Origin: Flavimobilis marinus
GTDB taxonomy: Bacteria; Actinomycetota; Actinomycetes; Actinomycetales; Cellulomonadaceae
DNA: 64,000 nucleotides
Assembly (NCBI RefSeq): GCF_900113055.1
Contig: NZ_FONZ01000002.1
Span: 62,001-126,000, forward strand
Reading direction: 5' to 3'
Shown here piece by piece: positions 8,256 to 16,822 of this stretch. The notes beneath the pieces were generated by a model, which was given only the letters and a program-made list of their open reading frames with translations, was not told where the DNA came from and made no database searches. The position numbers and the translations under genes are program-made. Every line of letters starts with the position of its first letter. The first letter of the stretch is position 1.

Positions 8256-9113
8256 ATGCAGCTGTCACGCAAGATCCTCGCCGCGGCCCTGACCCTGACC
8301 GTCCTGACCGGATGCTCGCCGTCCGAGCCGGCGCCCGGCGCCCCTCCGGCAAGCTCTGGACCGGCCGCCGAGGTCGGGCCCGGCGGCTCGTGCGTCGACG
8401 CCTACGCAACCTCGGACGACCTGTCGGTCACCTTCGGTGAGATCTCCGCCGCCTCGGACGAGTGGTCGGAGTCCCTGGACCGCACGTGGCGCCACTACTA
8501 CCCGGTCACGATCACGAACACCTCGTCCGCGCCGTGCAGCTTCGACATCGAGCTGGCGGCCGACGTCGCCGGCGGCGAGACGCTGTACGAAGACATCTAC
8601 GTCGCGCTCGAGCCAGGTCAGACCTACCGCGCCCAGGCGTTCGACCTCGAGTCGGGAGTCGACTTCACCGCAGACGCCGCCGACGCGACCCCCGCCGCGG
8701 CCATCACCCCCAGCGTCGGTGAGATCCGCCAGCGTCGGTTCATGGTCGACTACTACGACGCTGAGGTCACGGTCGGGGAGACGATCGGCAAGGGCGCGGA
8801 CGCCAAGCTCCCCGCGGAGATCACCGTCAACGGGCGCACCCCCGGCCTGCCCGACCGCGTCTCCTCGGCCAAGGATGACGCTGTGCAGCTCAACGGCCTG
8901 GATGCCGAGGGGATGATCATCGTCATCGGCGTGGACGCCATCGAGCCGATCGCCGAGGGGGAGACGGCCAGCGTGGAGTTCCTCGTCGCCGGGGGAGATG
9001 CCTCCCGCGGCCTGCGTAGGCACACTCCGCTCAGCGCCCTGGACGACGTCGTCTCGTGGGAGATCGGCAAGTTCCAGCCGTTCTTCACCGACGGCGAGAA
9101 GGTGTTCCTCTAG
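8256..9113 (+). CDS. putative lipoprotein of unknown function
   Basis: 285 residues. AAGGAG lies 7 bases before the ATG. The signal peptide MQLSRKILAAALTLTVLTGC carries a lipobox with the lipidated cysteine at residue 20. A Pro/Ala/Ser-rich linker follows, then an extracellular domain dominated by beta strands (YPVTITNTSSAPCSF; VSWEIGKFQPFF) that resembles a DUF4352-like or Ig-like fold with paired cysteines. I do not recognise the family with certainty. It is the first gene after the rtcB terminator and is followed 45 bases later by the YwqG-like gene, so the two may be cotranscribed. Confidence 0.75.
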   Translation: MQLSRKILAAALTLTVLTGCSPSEPAPGAPPASSGPAAEVGPGGSCVDAYATSDDLSVTFGEISAASDEWSESLDRTWRHYYPVTITNTSSAPCSFDIELAADVAGGETLYEDIYVALEPGQTYRAQAFDLESGVDFTADAADATPAAAITPSVGEIRQRRFMVDYYDAEVTVGETIGKGADAKLPAEITVNGRTPGLPDRVSSAKDDAVQLNGLDAEGMIIVIGVDAIEPIAEGETASVEFLVAGGDASRGLRRHTPLSALDDVVSWEIGKFQPFFTDGEKVFL

Positions 9114-9158
9114 TCGTAGCGTGCGCGCGGCGGTCGAGCGAAGTGGAGGAGTGGCCTG

Positions 9159-10061
9159 ATGTGGAAGCGTCGCACCGTGCCGGTAGTCGGGACGTGGCCG
9201 TTCGTCGAGGAAGGCCTCGCACGCATGGGGCCGGCTGCGCGGCCGCTCGCTGAGCGCGCGGCGTGGTCTCCCATCCTGTCCGTCCAGGGTTTCCCGCCCG
9301 GCGAGGACATCGTTCGGGAGCTGTGGTCCACGGGCGCTGAGCTCGCATGGCTCGGAGGTCCCGCGGTCGCAGGGCTGGAAGAATGGCCCCGCAATGCCGG
9401 GGGTGTGCCTCTCGCGCACGTCGCGACGTTCTCGCTGCGAGACCTGGCGGACGCCTCCGTGACCGAGGAGAAGGAGGCCTGGCCCGATCACCGGCAAGGC
9501 CTGCCGACCACGGGGGCCCTGGAGATCTTCCATGACTTGACGGTGTATGGCTGGGAGCCAGCCGACGGCGAGCAGCGGGGATGGCTCGTCCGGTGGACCG
9601 AGGAGCCGGACCGGTCTCGCTTCCTGAGCGCACCAGCCGACCTCGACACCCCGAGCGCGGTGTGCCAGGCGGCAGGCTTCATGGCCGCGTTCTCCGTGCC
9701 GTCGCCGCTTGATGTCGCCTCCCACGGCGCAGCGAAGGTCAAGGCGGCGGAACGCGTCCATGCAGCGATCCAGCAGGCGTGGAGGCCGCACGTCTGGGGT
9801 GAGGTCAGCGGCCCGGCCGTCCCCGTGACCCACGCGTACGGCCACTCGCAGAACGGTGCGGGAGCCATCCGCGAGGTGCTCGCCGAGGTCCTGCCGCTGA
9901 GCGAGCAGGACGACGAGCATCGCCTCCTGTTCGACATCGAGTCGTGGACACACCTCGAGGGCTGGTTCGGTGACGCTGCGCCGCTCGAGGTCTGGATGCG
10001 ACAGAGCGACCTGGAGGCGCGAGCCTTCGACCGCGCGTGGTGCCTCACCCGGACCGACTGA
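9159..10061 (+). CDS. YwqG-like (DUF1963) family protein
   Basis: 300 residues with a GTGGAGG ribosome binding site before ATG. The order of conserved segments matches the YwqG/DUF1963 fold: LGGPAVAGLEEWPRN, then GGVPLAHVATFSL, the late HRLLFDIES strand and the final FGDAAPLEVWMRQSDLEAR and FDRAWC segment. YwqG proteins are cytosolic and of unknown molecular role. This one lacks a signal peptide and is Trp-rich. The assignment is from remembered family pattern and is moderate. It converges on the minus-strand membrane protein gene with only 12 bases between the stops. Confidence 0.65.
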   Translation: MWKRRTVPVVGTWPFVEEGLARMGPAARPLAERAAWSPILSVQGFPPGEDIVRELWSTGAELAWLGGPAVAGLEEWPRNAGGVPLAHVATFSLRDLADASVTEEKEAWPDHRQGLPTTGALEIFHDLTVYGWEPADGEQRGWLVRWTEEPDRSRFLSAPADLDTPSAVCQAAGFMAAFSVPSPLDVASHGAAKVKAAERVHAAIQQAWRPHVWGEVSGPAVPVTHAYGHSQNGAGAIREVLAEVLPLSEQDDEHRLLFDIESWTHLEGWFGDAAPLEVWMRQSDLEARAFDRAWCLTRTD

Positions 10062-10073
10062 CCAGCAGACGGC

Positions 10074-10832
10074 TCACTCGTCCTCGGCGGGAAGCTCGAT
10101 GTCGATCCCGAGCTCGGTTCGGACGGCCTCGAGGATCGGCCGTGGGTCGTCGTCCATGGCGTTGAGAAGGGCGGAGAGATCCTCTCCGTGCGTCTCCCAG
10201 ATGCCAAGACGCTGGAGGAACTCCATCGCGGAGTGGACCGAATGCCGCTGCAGCGGCACAGCAGCCATGAGCTCGAGCGGAGCGTTGAAGTTCGTCGCGA
10301 TCCACTCCCGCACCACGGGATCGGTCACGCGGCGGTGCATCTCGGCCAGGTTCTCCGTGGAGATCGGTGCTCGCGCGAACTCGGCGATCACGTACGGGTC
10401 GTCCGCGAGCACGGCTTCGAGCATCTCGTCGCTGAGCGGGCCCGCGGTCTCCGCCCAGTCCGCGCGGTCCCCGATTTCCATGCGCCGGTAGGACTCAGGA
10501 TCGGTTGGCGCGGCTGGCAGCACCGGGCGCCGGTCCAGGAACGCATAGAGGCCGATGAGCGGGAACGTCGCGAGAAAGACGGGCCAGCCCCACCACGCCG
10601 GCTCTTCCGGCAGGCGCACACCGAAGCCGCCCACCAGGAAGAAGCCCATGGCGAGGATGAAGACGTGCTTGGCGCCGGGGCGCGTGTCTCGCCACTCAGC
10701 GCGACGGCGCGCGTCGTAGGCCTTGCGTTCCTCACGGTGGTTGCGCTCGTAGACGACGAACCCGACGACGAGCGCGATGACGAAAGCCGCGACGAACAGC
10801 AGCACGAGCGTGAGCGCGATCGTCCGGGCCAC
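10074..10832 (-). CDS. membrane protein with helical-repeat-like C-terminal region
   Basis: 252 residues from a GTG. An N-terminal membrane segment (residues about 4-27) is followed by a charged linker and two more hydrophobic segments (about 54-70 and 82-98). The cytosolic remainder has short helical units such as DDPYVIAEFARAPISTENL and DPVVREWIATNFNAPLELM that look like leucine-rich-repeat-variant (LRV) or HEAT-like repeats. Function unknown. The start is 2 bases after the stop of the fructosamine-kinase-like gene, so the pair is very probably translationally coupled. Confidence 0.7.
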   Translation of the reverse strand: MARTIALTLVLLFVAAFVIALVVGFVVYERNHREERKAYDARRRAEWRDTRPGAKHVFILAMGFFLVGGFGVRLPEEPAWWGWPVFLATFPLIGLYAFLDRRPVLPAAPTDPESYRRMEIGDRADWAETAGPLSDEMLEAVLADDPYVIAEFARAPISTENLAEMHRRVTDPVVREWIATNFNAPLELMAAVPLQRHSVHSAMEFLQRLGIWETHGEDLSALLNAMDDDPRPILEAVRTELGIDIELPAEDE

Positions 10833-10834
10833 CG

Positions 10835-11629
10835 TCAGGCCTCGCCCTCGTCAGTGCGCGCGTACCTCGCAGCCAAGCGCTCGAGCTGGCCCAGGTACCC
10901 GCCTCCGAACAGCACCGCGTGCATTCCCACCGGGTAGATCTGGTGCAGCCCGAGCAGGTCGCGCCAGGCGTGCGGCAACGGGTGCGCCTCCTCGTACGCC
11001 TCGAAGATCGCGTCCAGGTGCGGCGCACCGAAGAGCTCGAGCATCGCGAGGTCGGTCAGCCGGTGCCCGCCGTGCGCGGCCGGATCGATCAGCACCGCCT
11101 GCACGCCACTCGCGGCGCCGGTAGTCCACAGGAGGTTCCCCGACCACAGGTCCCCGTGCAGACGGGCGGGAGCGTCGTCGTCGTCCCAGGTCCCGGCTCG
11201 TAGGCGCTCGCGGACGTGCGCGAGGTCGGTGCGCGCGCCGCGGGGGAGCGCCGCGCCCAGCAGGTCGAGGACGTGTGCCACGCGGTCGTCGGAGTAGTGG
11301 GCGCCCCAGGTGCCGTGCTCGCCGGCGACCAGCGGGTAGGGATCGTCGAGGGGGCCGAAGAAGCCGTCGCCCTCCCAGCCTGGGGGAGGCGAACCGAACG
11401 CGGGTGCGCCGGCGTCGTGCAGGCGGGCCAGGTCGCGGCCGAACGTCCGCGCAGCCTCGATGGTCGGCGACGTGGGCTCGAGGCGCTCGAGGTCCAACCC
11501 GTGGTCGTCGACGGCCAGCACCTGGACGACGCGGACGGCCTCGGCGTCGGCCAACCAGCGCAGACCAGCGGCCTCGCACGCGAAGAACCCGCGCGGCGCT
11601 GCGGCCCGCTGCTTGCGAAACGACCCCAT
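10835..11629 (-). CDS. fructosamine kinase family protein
   Basis: 264 residues when started at the ATG giving MGSFRKQRAA. The frame stays open to 11731, but that extension overlaps the ald promoter and lacks family similarity. The fold is kinase-like: FACEAAGLRWLA in the N-lobe, LDLERLEP, the catalytic loop LHGDLWSGNLLW and IDPAAHGGHRLTDLAML, where the Asp binds magnesium. Fructosamine-3-kinases phosphorylate sugar-protein adducts so that they fall off, reversing glycation. In bacteria ribulosamines and free adducts are likely substrates. It is divergent from ald and coupled to the downstream membrane protein gene. Confidence 0.85.
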   Translation of the reverse strand: MGSFRKQRAAAPRGFFACEAAGLRWLADAEAVRVVQVLAVDDHGLDLERLEPTSPTIEAARTFGRDLARLHDAGAPAFGSPPPGWEGDGFFGPLDDPYPLVAGEHGTWGAHYSDDRVAHVLDLLGAALPRGARTDLAHVRERLRAGTWDDDDAPARLHGDLWSGNLLWTTGAASGVQAVLIDPAAHGGHRLTDLAMLELFGAPHLDAIFEAYEEAHPLPHAWRDLLGLHQIYPVGMHAVLFGGGYLGQLERLAARYARTDEGEA

Positions 11630-11750
11630 GTCACCATCCCACCACGCGCGCGCCGACGACGTCACGGAGAGCTCGCCGAGCGCGCCGGGGTGTTGCCGAG
11701 CCCGGGGACGTGGCATCCTCGCCGCAGCCATCCGTTGTGAGGAGCGTCAC

Positions 11751-12860
11751 ATGCGCGTCGGAGTACCCCGCGAGCTCAAGAACCACGAATACCGCGTCGC
11801 CCTGACACCGGCCGGCGTGCACGCCCTGGTCGCCGACGGACACGAGGTCCTCGTCGAGACCGGGGCTGGTACCGGCTCCGGCATCACCGACGACGAGTAC
11901 CGCGCCGCCGGCGGCCAGATCGTCCCGGCCGCCGACGACGCCTGGGCGGCCGAGCTCGTGTGCAAGGTCAAGGAGCCGGTACCCGAGGAGTACCACCGGC
12001 TGCGCGAGGATCAGACCCTCTTCACGTTCCTGCACCTCGCCGCCAGCCGAGAGTGCACCGAGGCGCTCCTGGCGGCCGGCACCACCGCGATCGCCTACGA
12101 GACCGTCGAGCTCGAGGACGGCTCGCTGCCGCTGCTCGCCCCTATGAGCGAGGTCGCCGGCCGCCTGGCGACCCAGGTGGGCGCCCACTACCTCCTCGCC
12201 GACGCTGGCGGGCGCGGCGTCCTGCCCGGCGGGGTGCCCGGGGTTGCGCCCGCGTCGGTCGTCGTGCTCGGCGGTGGCAACGCGGGCAAGCATGCCGCCG
12301 ACATCGCCGTCGGGCTGCGCGCCGACGTGAGCGTCATCGACCTCAGCCTGCCGCGCCTGCGCGAGCTCGACGCCGGCTACGGCGGGCGCGTGCGCACGCT
12401 CGCCTCGAGCGCCTACGCCGTCGAGCAGGCCGTGCTCGGTGCCGACCTCGTCGTCGGCGCTGTGCTCGTGCCCGGCCGCCGCGCACCGACCCTCGTGACC
12501 GACGACCTGGTCGCGCGCATGCGACCCGGGTCCGTCCTCGTCGACATCGCCGTCGATCAGGGCGGGTGCTTCGAGTCCACGCGCCCCACGACGCACGCCG
12601 AGCCGACCTTCGCGGTCCACGGGTCCACCTTCTACTGCGTCGCGAACATGCCGGGCATCGTGCCCGTGACCTCGACGCATGCGCTGACCGCCGTGACGAT
12701 GCCCTACGTCCGCGCGCTCGCCACCCGCGGCTGGCGCGCGGCCGCGTCGTCCGACCCCGCCCTGGCGTGCGGCGTGAGCACGCACGCGGGGATGCTCATG
12801 CAGGAAGGCGTGGCACAGGCGCACGACCTTCCCTGGACGCGGCTCGCTGACCTGCAGTGA
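11751..12860 (+). CDS. ald: alanine dehydrogenase
   Basis: NAD-dependent interconversion of alanine and pyruvate plus ammonia. 369 residues, the usual length. MRVGVPRELKNHEYRVALTP is the standard N-terminus. The catalytic region LFTFLHLA contains the active-site histidine, and AGRLATQVGAHYL and the nucleotide-binding loop VVVLGGGNAGKHAADIA follow. The loop has Asn where most relatives have Val or Thr. TGAGGAG lies just before the ATG. It is divergently arranged from the fructosamine-kinase-like gene. In actinobacteria ald often responds to alanine or to oxygen limitation; no regulator is encoded nearby. Confidence 0.95.
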   Translation: MRVGVPRELKNHEYRVALTPAGVHALVADGHEVLVETGAGTGSGITDDEYRAAGGQIVPAADDAWAAELVCKVKEPVPEEYHRLREDQTLFTFLHLAASRECTEALLAAGTTAIAYETVELEDGSLPLLAPMSEVAGRLATQVGAHYLLADAGGRGVLPGGVPGVAPASVVVLGGGNAGKHAADIAVGLRADVSVIDLSLPRLRELDAGYGGRVRTLASSAYAVEQAVLGADLVVGAVLVPGRRAPTLVTDDLVARMRPGSVLVDIAVDQGGCFESTRPTTHAEPTFAVHGSTFYCVANMPGIVPVTSTHALTAVTMPYVRALATRGWRAAASSDPALACGVSTHAGMLMQEGVAQAHDLPWTRLADLQ

Positions 12861-12956
12861 CAACCGTTTGGGCGGGTTCCTCCTGGACCGTGCGCGACGC
12901 GCCGGGACGCGAGCGCGTGGCCCGGAACGTCGGCGCCATCGTGGAGAATGACTGAC

Positions 12957-14711
12957 GTGACTGAGACGGCGACCTGGCGCGACGAGCGGAGCGGTGGCTC
13001 CGACGCCACGATCCCGGCTGGCCCCGACGACGAGTTCGACCGGTTCGCCTCGATCGCCTGCCGCGTCGCGGACGCGCCCGTGGCCCTCGTCATGCTGCAC
13101 GACCCCGACGGTCCGATCCTCCCGGGCGCCTCCGGAGTCGCCGAGCCGTACGCCACGCGACGCCGGATGTCGCTCGTGGACACGTTCAGCACCGACTTCG
13201 TCCGGACCAGCCGGTCGGTGGTCCACGAGGACGTGCTCGCCGACCCGCACGCCGCCGGCTCCGCCCTGGTCAGCGAGCTCGGTGCCCTCGCCTACGCGGG
13301 CGTCCCGCTCACCGACGCCGACGGCACGGTCGCCGGCGTGCTGTGCGTCATCGACACCCACGCCCGGGACTTCACCGCGCGCCAGCTGGCCGACCTCACC
13401 GACCTCGCCGCGATCTGCTCCTCGTCCGTGGCTGCCCGCTCGGTCGAGCGGCGCGTGCGCAGCACCCAGCACCGCGCCACCCGGATCAGCCGGCTCAACC
13501 GCCTCCTGCTGATGTTCAGCGAGGCGCTTGGTGAGACCTCGACGGTCGAGGAGATCGCCGCGACCGTCACGACGCTCGCCCACAGCGCCCTCGGGGTGAT
13601 CGCGTCCGCGCTCGTGCTGGAGCGCGACGGCGAGTTCGTCGCGATCGACGACGCCGATCTTCCCGCCGACCGGCCGGGCGACTACACGGGCATCGCGCGA
13701 GCCAGCGACCACCCGGGCCCGCACTGCGTGATCGACCGCAAGGCGCGCTTCTTCGCGACCAAGGCGCGCATGCTCGACGAGTACGCCACGCTCGAGGGGA
13801 CGACGTCGGCGCTCGTCGAGGCCGAGAGCTACCTCCCCGTGGTACTTGACGGCCAGGCCCGGGGCTGGATCTGGCTGGGCTGGGAGCTGCCGCGCGAACC
13901 CATCGCGGAGTCGCGCGAGCTCAAGGTCGCCCTGGCCCGGTACGCAGGCCAGGCCCTGGACCGCGCCCAGCTGCTGCGCGAGCGGCACGAGGTCGCGCAG
14001 ACGCTCCAGGAGGCCATGCTCACCCGCCTGCCCAAGACCGACGCCATGACCCTCGCGGCGCGGTACGTCCCGGCGAGCGCGCACGAGCAGGTCGGCGGTG
14101 ACTGGTACGACGCGATCTCCGCGCACGGCGTGGTCACGCTGATCATCGGCGACGTCGTCGGGCACAACATCGAGGCCGCCGCCCAGATGGGCCACCTGCG
14201 CTCGATCCTGCGTGGGTTCGTCGCCGACCGGCACGAGGACCCGGCGATGCTCCTCACGCGCCTCGACCGCGCCAACCTCCTGCTCGACGCCGCCACGATG
14301 GCCACGGCCGTGGTGCTGCAGGTGGAACCGTCGGCCGAGCCCGGCGTGCCCGCGCGCATCACGTGGTCCAGCGCCGGGCACCCCTCGCCCGTGGTCGTCG
14401 ACGCGGACGGGAACGCCCGCGAGGTCACCGGCACGTCGGACCTCCTGCTCGGCGTCAGCGCGGAGGCGCCGCGCCGCAACCACACGGAGTTCATCGGGCC
14501 GGGAACCTCGATCCTCATGTTCACCGACGGCCTGGTCGAGCGGCGCTGGTCGTCGTTCAACGACATGGTGTCCGAGCTGTGCACGGTCGCGTCCCGGCAC
14601 GCACGCAAGGACCTCCCGACCATGCTGGACCTCATCGTCTCCGAGATGGGCGACGCCCGGGAGAAGGACGACGTCGCGGTGCTCGCCGCACGCCTCCACC
14701 CCCCGACCTGA
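12957..14711 (+). CDS. GAF-GAF-SpoIIE (PP2C-type) phosphatase
   Basis: 584 residues from GTG 12957. ATG 12948 is also in frame, but GGAGA lies only 1-2 bases from it and 9 bases from the GTG. A first GAF domain (about 20-160) contains APVALVMLHD and TVAGVLCVID. A second GAF-like region (about 175-345) follows, and then a SpoIIE-type PP2C phosphatase domain with GGDWYDA (metal-binding Asp382), VTLIIGDVVGH, WSSAGHPSPVV and MFTDGLVERR. No HATPase or transmembrane segment is present. Such proteins dephosphorylate anti-sigma-factor antagonists in general stress partner switches. No antagonist or anti-sigma gene is adjacent, so the partner is encoded elsewhere. Confidence 0.88.
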   Translation: MTETATWRDERSGGSDATIPAGPDDEFDRFASIACRVADAPVALVMLHDPDGPILPGASGVAEPYATRRRMSLVDTFSTDFVRTSRSVVHEDVLADPHAAGSALVSELGALAYAGVPLTDADGTVAGVLCVIDTHARDFTARQLADLTDLAAICSSSVAARSVERRVRSTQHRATRISRLNRLLLMFSEALGETSTVEEIAATVTTLAHSALGVIASALVLERDGEFVAIDDADLPADRPGDYTGIARASDHPGPHCVIDRKARFFATKARMLDEYATLEGTTSALVEAESYLPVVLDGQARGWIWLGWELPREPIAESRELKVALARYAGQALDRAQLLRERHEVAQTLQEAMLTRLPKTDAMTLAARYVPASAHEQVGGDWYDAISAHGVVTLIIGDVVGHNIEAAAQMGHLRSILRGFVADRHEDPAMLLTRLDRANLLLDAATMATAVVLQVEPSAEPGVPARITWSSAGHPSPVVVDADGNAREVTGTSDLLLGVSAEAPRRNHTEFIGPGTSILMFTDGLVERRWSSFNDMVSELCTVASRHARKDLPTMLDLIVSEMGDAREKDDVAVLAARLHPPT

Positions 14712-14722
14712 GGAAATGGGTG

Positions 14723-16822
14723 ATGATGGGGCGCATGACTGTCGCGCCCCACCTGGACCCTGCCAACCCCTTCGCTGCCGCGTCCGAGCTTCCCTACGGC
14801 CTGCCCGACTTCTCGGCGATCACCGTCGCCCACTACGCCCCGGCCATTCGCGCGGGCATCGCCGCCGAGCGCGCCGAGGTCGAAGCGATCGCTGCGAACC
14901 CCGAGCCGGCGACGATCGAGAACACGATCGAGGCGCTCGAGCGGTCCGGCGCGCTGCTGCACCGCGCGCTCACCGTGTTCTACAACGTCTCCTCCGCGGA
15001 CTCGAGCGACGAGCTCGACGCGATCGAGGAGGAGCTCACCCCCGAGCTCTCCGCCCACCAGGACTACGTCGCGATGGAGCCGCGCCTGTTCGCGAAGGTC
15101 TCCGCGATCGCCGAGCAGATCGACGCCGGTGACCTCGAGGTCGACCCCGCGACCGAGTACCTGGTCCGCGAGATGCTCCGTGACTTCCGCCGGTCCGGCG
15201 TCGCCCTGCCCGCGGCCGAGCAGGAGGAGCTGCGCAGCATCAACGCGCGCCTGGCCGAGCTGGGCGCGAAGTTCGGTCGCATCCTGCTGGCCGCCACCAA
15301 CGAGGCCGCCGTGCTGGTCGACGACGTCGCGGACCTCGAGGGCCTGCCCGAGGACGCCGTCGCAGCCGCGGCCCAGGCGGCAGCCGACGCCGGCCACGCG
15401 GGCGGCTACCTGATCGAGCTGCAGCTACCCACGCAGCAGGGCGTCCTCGCCCAGCTCGCCCGCCGCGACGTGCGTGCCCGGGTGCACGAGGCCTCGGTGA
15501 CCCGTGGCCTGACCCCCGGCGAGCACGACACCCGGCCGGTCCTGCTCGAGATCGTGACGCTGCGCGCCAAGCGCGCCCGCCTGCTCGGCTACGACCACCA
15601 CGCGGCGTACATCGCGGAGGACGGCACCGCCCGGACCACGGACGCGATCATGGGAATGTTCGAGCCGCTCGCACCCAAGGCCGTCGCCAACGCCAAGCGT
15701 GAGGCCGCAGACCTGCAGCGTGCCGTCGACGCCGACACCCCGGGCGAGCAGCTGCGCGCCTGCGACTGGGCCTACTACTCCGAGCAGGTGCGCCGGGAGC
15801 GTTACAGTCTGGACGACTCGCTGCTGCGCCCGTACCTCGAGCTGAACACCGTGCTGGAGAAGGGCGTCTTCGCCGCGGCCACCGCGCTGTTCGGCATCAC
15901 TTTCGAGCGCCGCGCGGACCTGCTGGGCTACCACCCCGACGTCCGCGTCTGGGAGGTCTTCGACGCCGACGGGCGGGGCATGGGCCTGTTCCTCGGCGAC
16001 TACTACACGCGCCCGTCGAAGCGTGGCGGGGCATGGATGAACAACCTCGTCGACCAGTCGACGCTCCTGGGCGAGCTACCCGTCGTCGTGAACAACCTGA
16101 ACATCCCCAAGCCGCCGCCCGGCGAGCCCACGCTGCTCGCCTGGGACGAGGTCATCACGATGTTCCACGAGTTCGGCCACGCGCTGCACGGGCTGTTCTC
16201 CGCGGTGCGGCTGCCCTCGCAGTCCGGCACCGAGGTGCCGCGGGACTTCGTCGAGTACCCCTCGCAGGTTAACGAGATGTGGGCGTGGGAGCCGTCGCTC
16301 CTCGCCGAGTACGCGGTGCACCACAAGACGGGCGAGCCGATGCCGACCGAGTGGATCGAGACGCTGATCGCGTCCCGGCTGTTCAACGAGGGCTTCGGCA
16401 CCACCGAGTACCTCGCGGCGGCGCTGCTCGACCAGGCGTGGCACCAGCTGGCGCCCGAGGATGTCCCCACGTCGCCGGCCGACGTCGAGGCGTTCGAGCG
16501 CGAGGCCCTCGAGCGGCTCGGGCTCGACTTCGCGCCGGTGCCGCCCCGGTACCGGACGTCGTACTTCAACCACATTTTCGCCGGCGGCTACTCGGCCGGG
16601 TACTACTCGTACCTGTGGTCCGAGGTGCTCGACGCGGACACCGTGCAGTGGTTCGAGGAGAACGGCGGCCTGCGCCGCGAGAACGGCGACGCCTTCCGCG
16701 CGCACGTGCTCTCCATCGGCGGCTCCCAGGACCCGGTCGCGGCGTTCTCCGCGATGCGGGGCCGTGCGCCGTCCATCGACCCGCTGCTCGCGCGTCGCGG
16801 CCTCGCAGGGGAGACCGCGTGA
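14723..16822 (+). CDS. M3 family metallopeptidase (oligopeptidase A / Dcp type)
   Basis: 699 residues. AGGAAA precedes in-frame GTG 14720 and ATGs 14723, 14726 and 14735; I chose 14723 for spacing. The zinc site is FHEFGHALHG (His482, Glu483, His486), with the downstream Glu expected in the following helix. FPAPPRYRTSYF-like segment VPPRYRTSYFNHIF and GYSAGYYSYLWSEVLDAD are typical of M3 dipeptidyl carboxypeptidases. There is no signal peptide, so it acts on peptides in the cytosol. The stop overlaps the start of the M20 gene (GTGA), and the two form a peptide-degrading operon. Confidence 0.93.
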   Translation: MMGRMTVAPHLDPANPFAAASELPYGLPDFSAITVAHYAPAIRAGIAAERAEVEAIAANPEPATIENTIEALERSGALLHRALTVFYNVSSADSSDELDAIEEELTPELSAHQDYVAMEPRLFAKVSAIAEQIDAGDLEVDPATEYLVREMLRDFRRSGVALPAAEQEELRSINARLAELGAKFGRILLAATNEAAVLVDDVADLEGLPEDAVAAAAQAAADAGHAGGYLIELQLPTQQGVLAQLARRDVRARVHEASVTRGLTPGEHDTRPVLLEIVTLRAKRARLLGYDHHAAYIAEDGTARTTDAIMGMFEPLAPKAVANAKREAADLQRAVDADTPGEQLRACDWAYYSEQVRRERYSLDDSLLRPYLELNTVLEKGVFAAATALFGITFERRADLLGYHPDVRVWEVFDADGRGMGLFLGDYYTRPSKRGGAWMNNLVDQSTLLGELPVVVNNLNIPKPPPGEPTLLAWDEVITMFHEFGHALHGLFSAVRLPSQSGTEVPRDFVEYPSQVNEMWAWEPSLLAEYAVHHKTGEPMPTEWIETLIASRLFNEGFGTTEYLAAALLDQAWHQLAPEDVPTSPADVEAFEREALERLGLDFAPVPPRYRTSYFNHIFAGGYSAGYYSYLWSEVLDADTVQWFEENGGLRRENGDAFRAHVLSIGGSQDPVAAFSAMRGRAPSIDPLLARRGLAGETA

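Noticed and set aside
11630-11731. N-terminal extension of the fructosamine-kinase-like protein
   Set aside because: It would overlap the ald promoter region, and family similarity starts at MGSFRKQ.
11631-14699. 1022-codon minus-strand frame opposite ald and the SpoIIE phosphatase
   Set aside because: Lies entirely antisense to two clear genes and has shadow-type composition.
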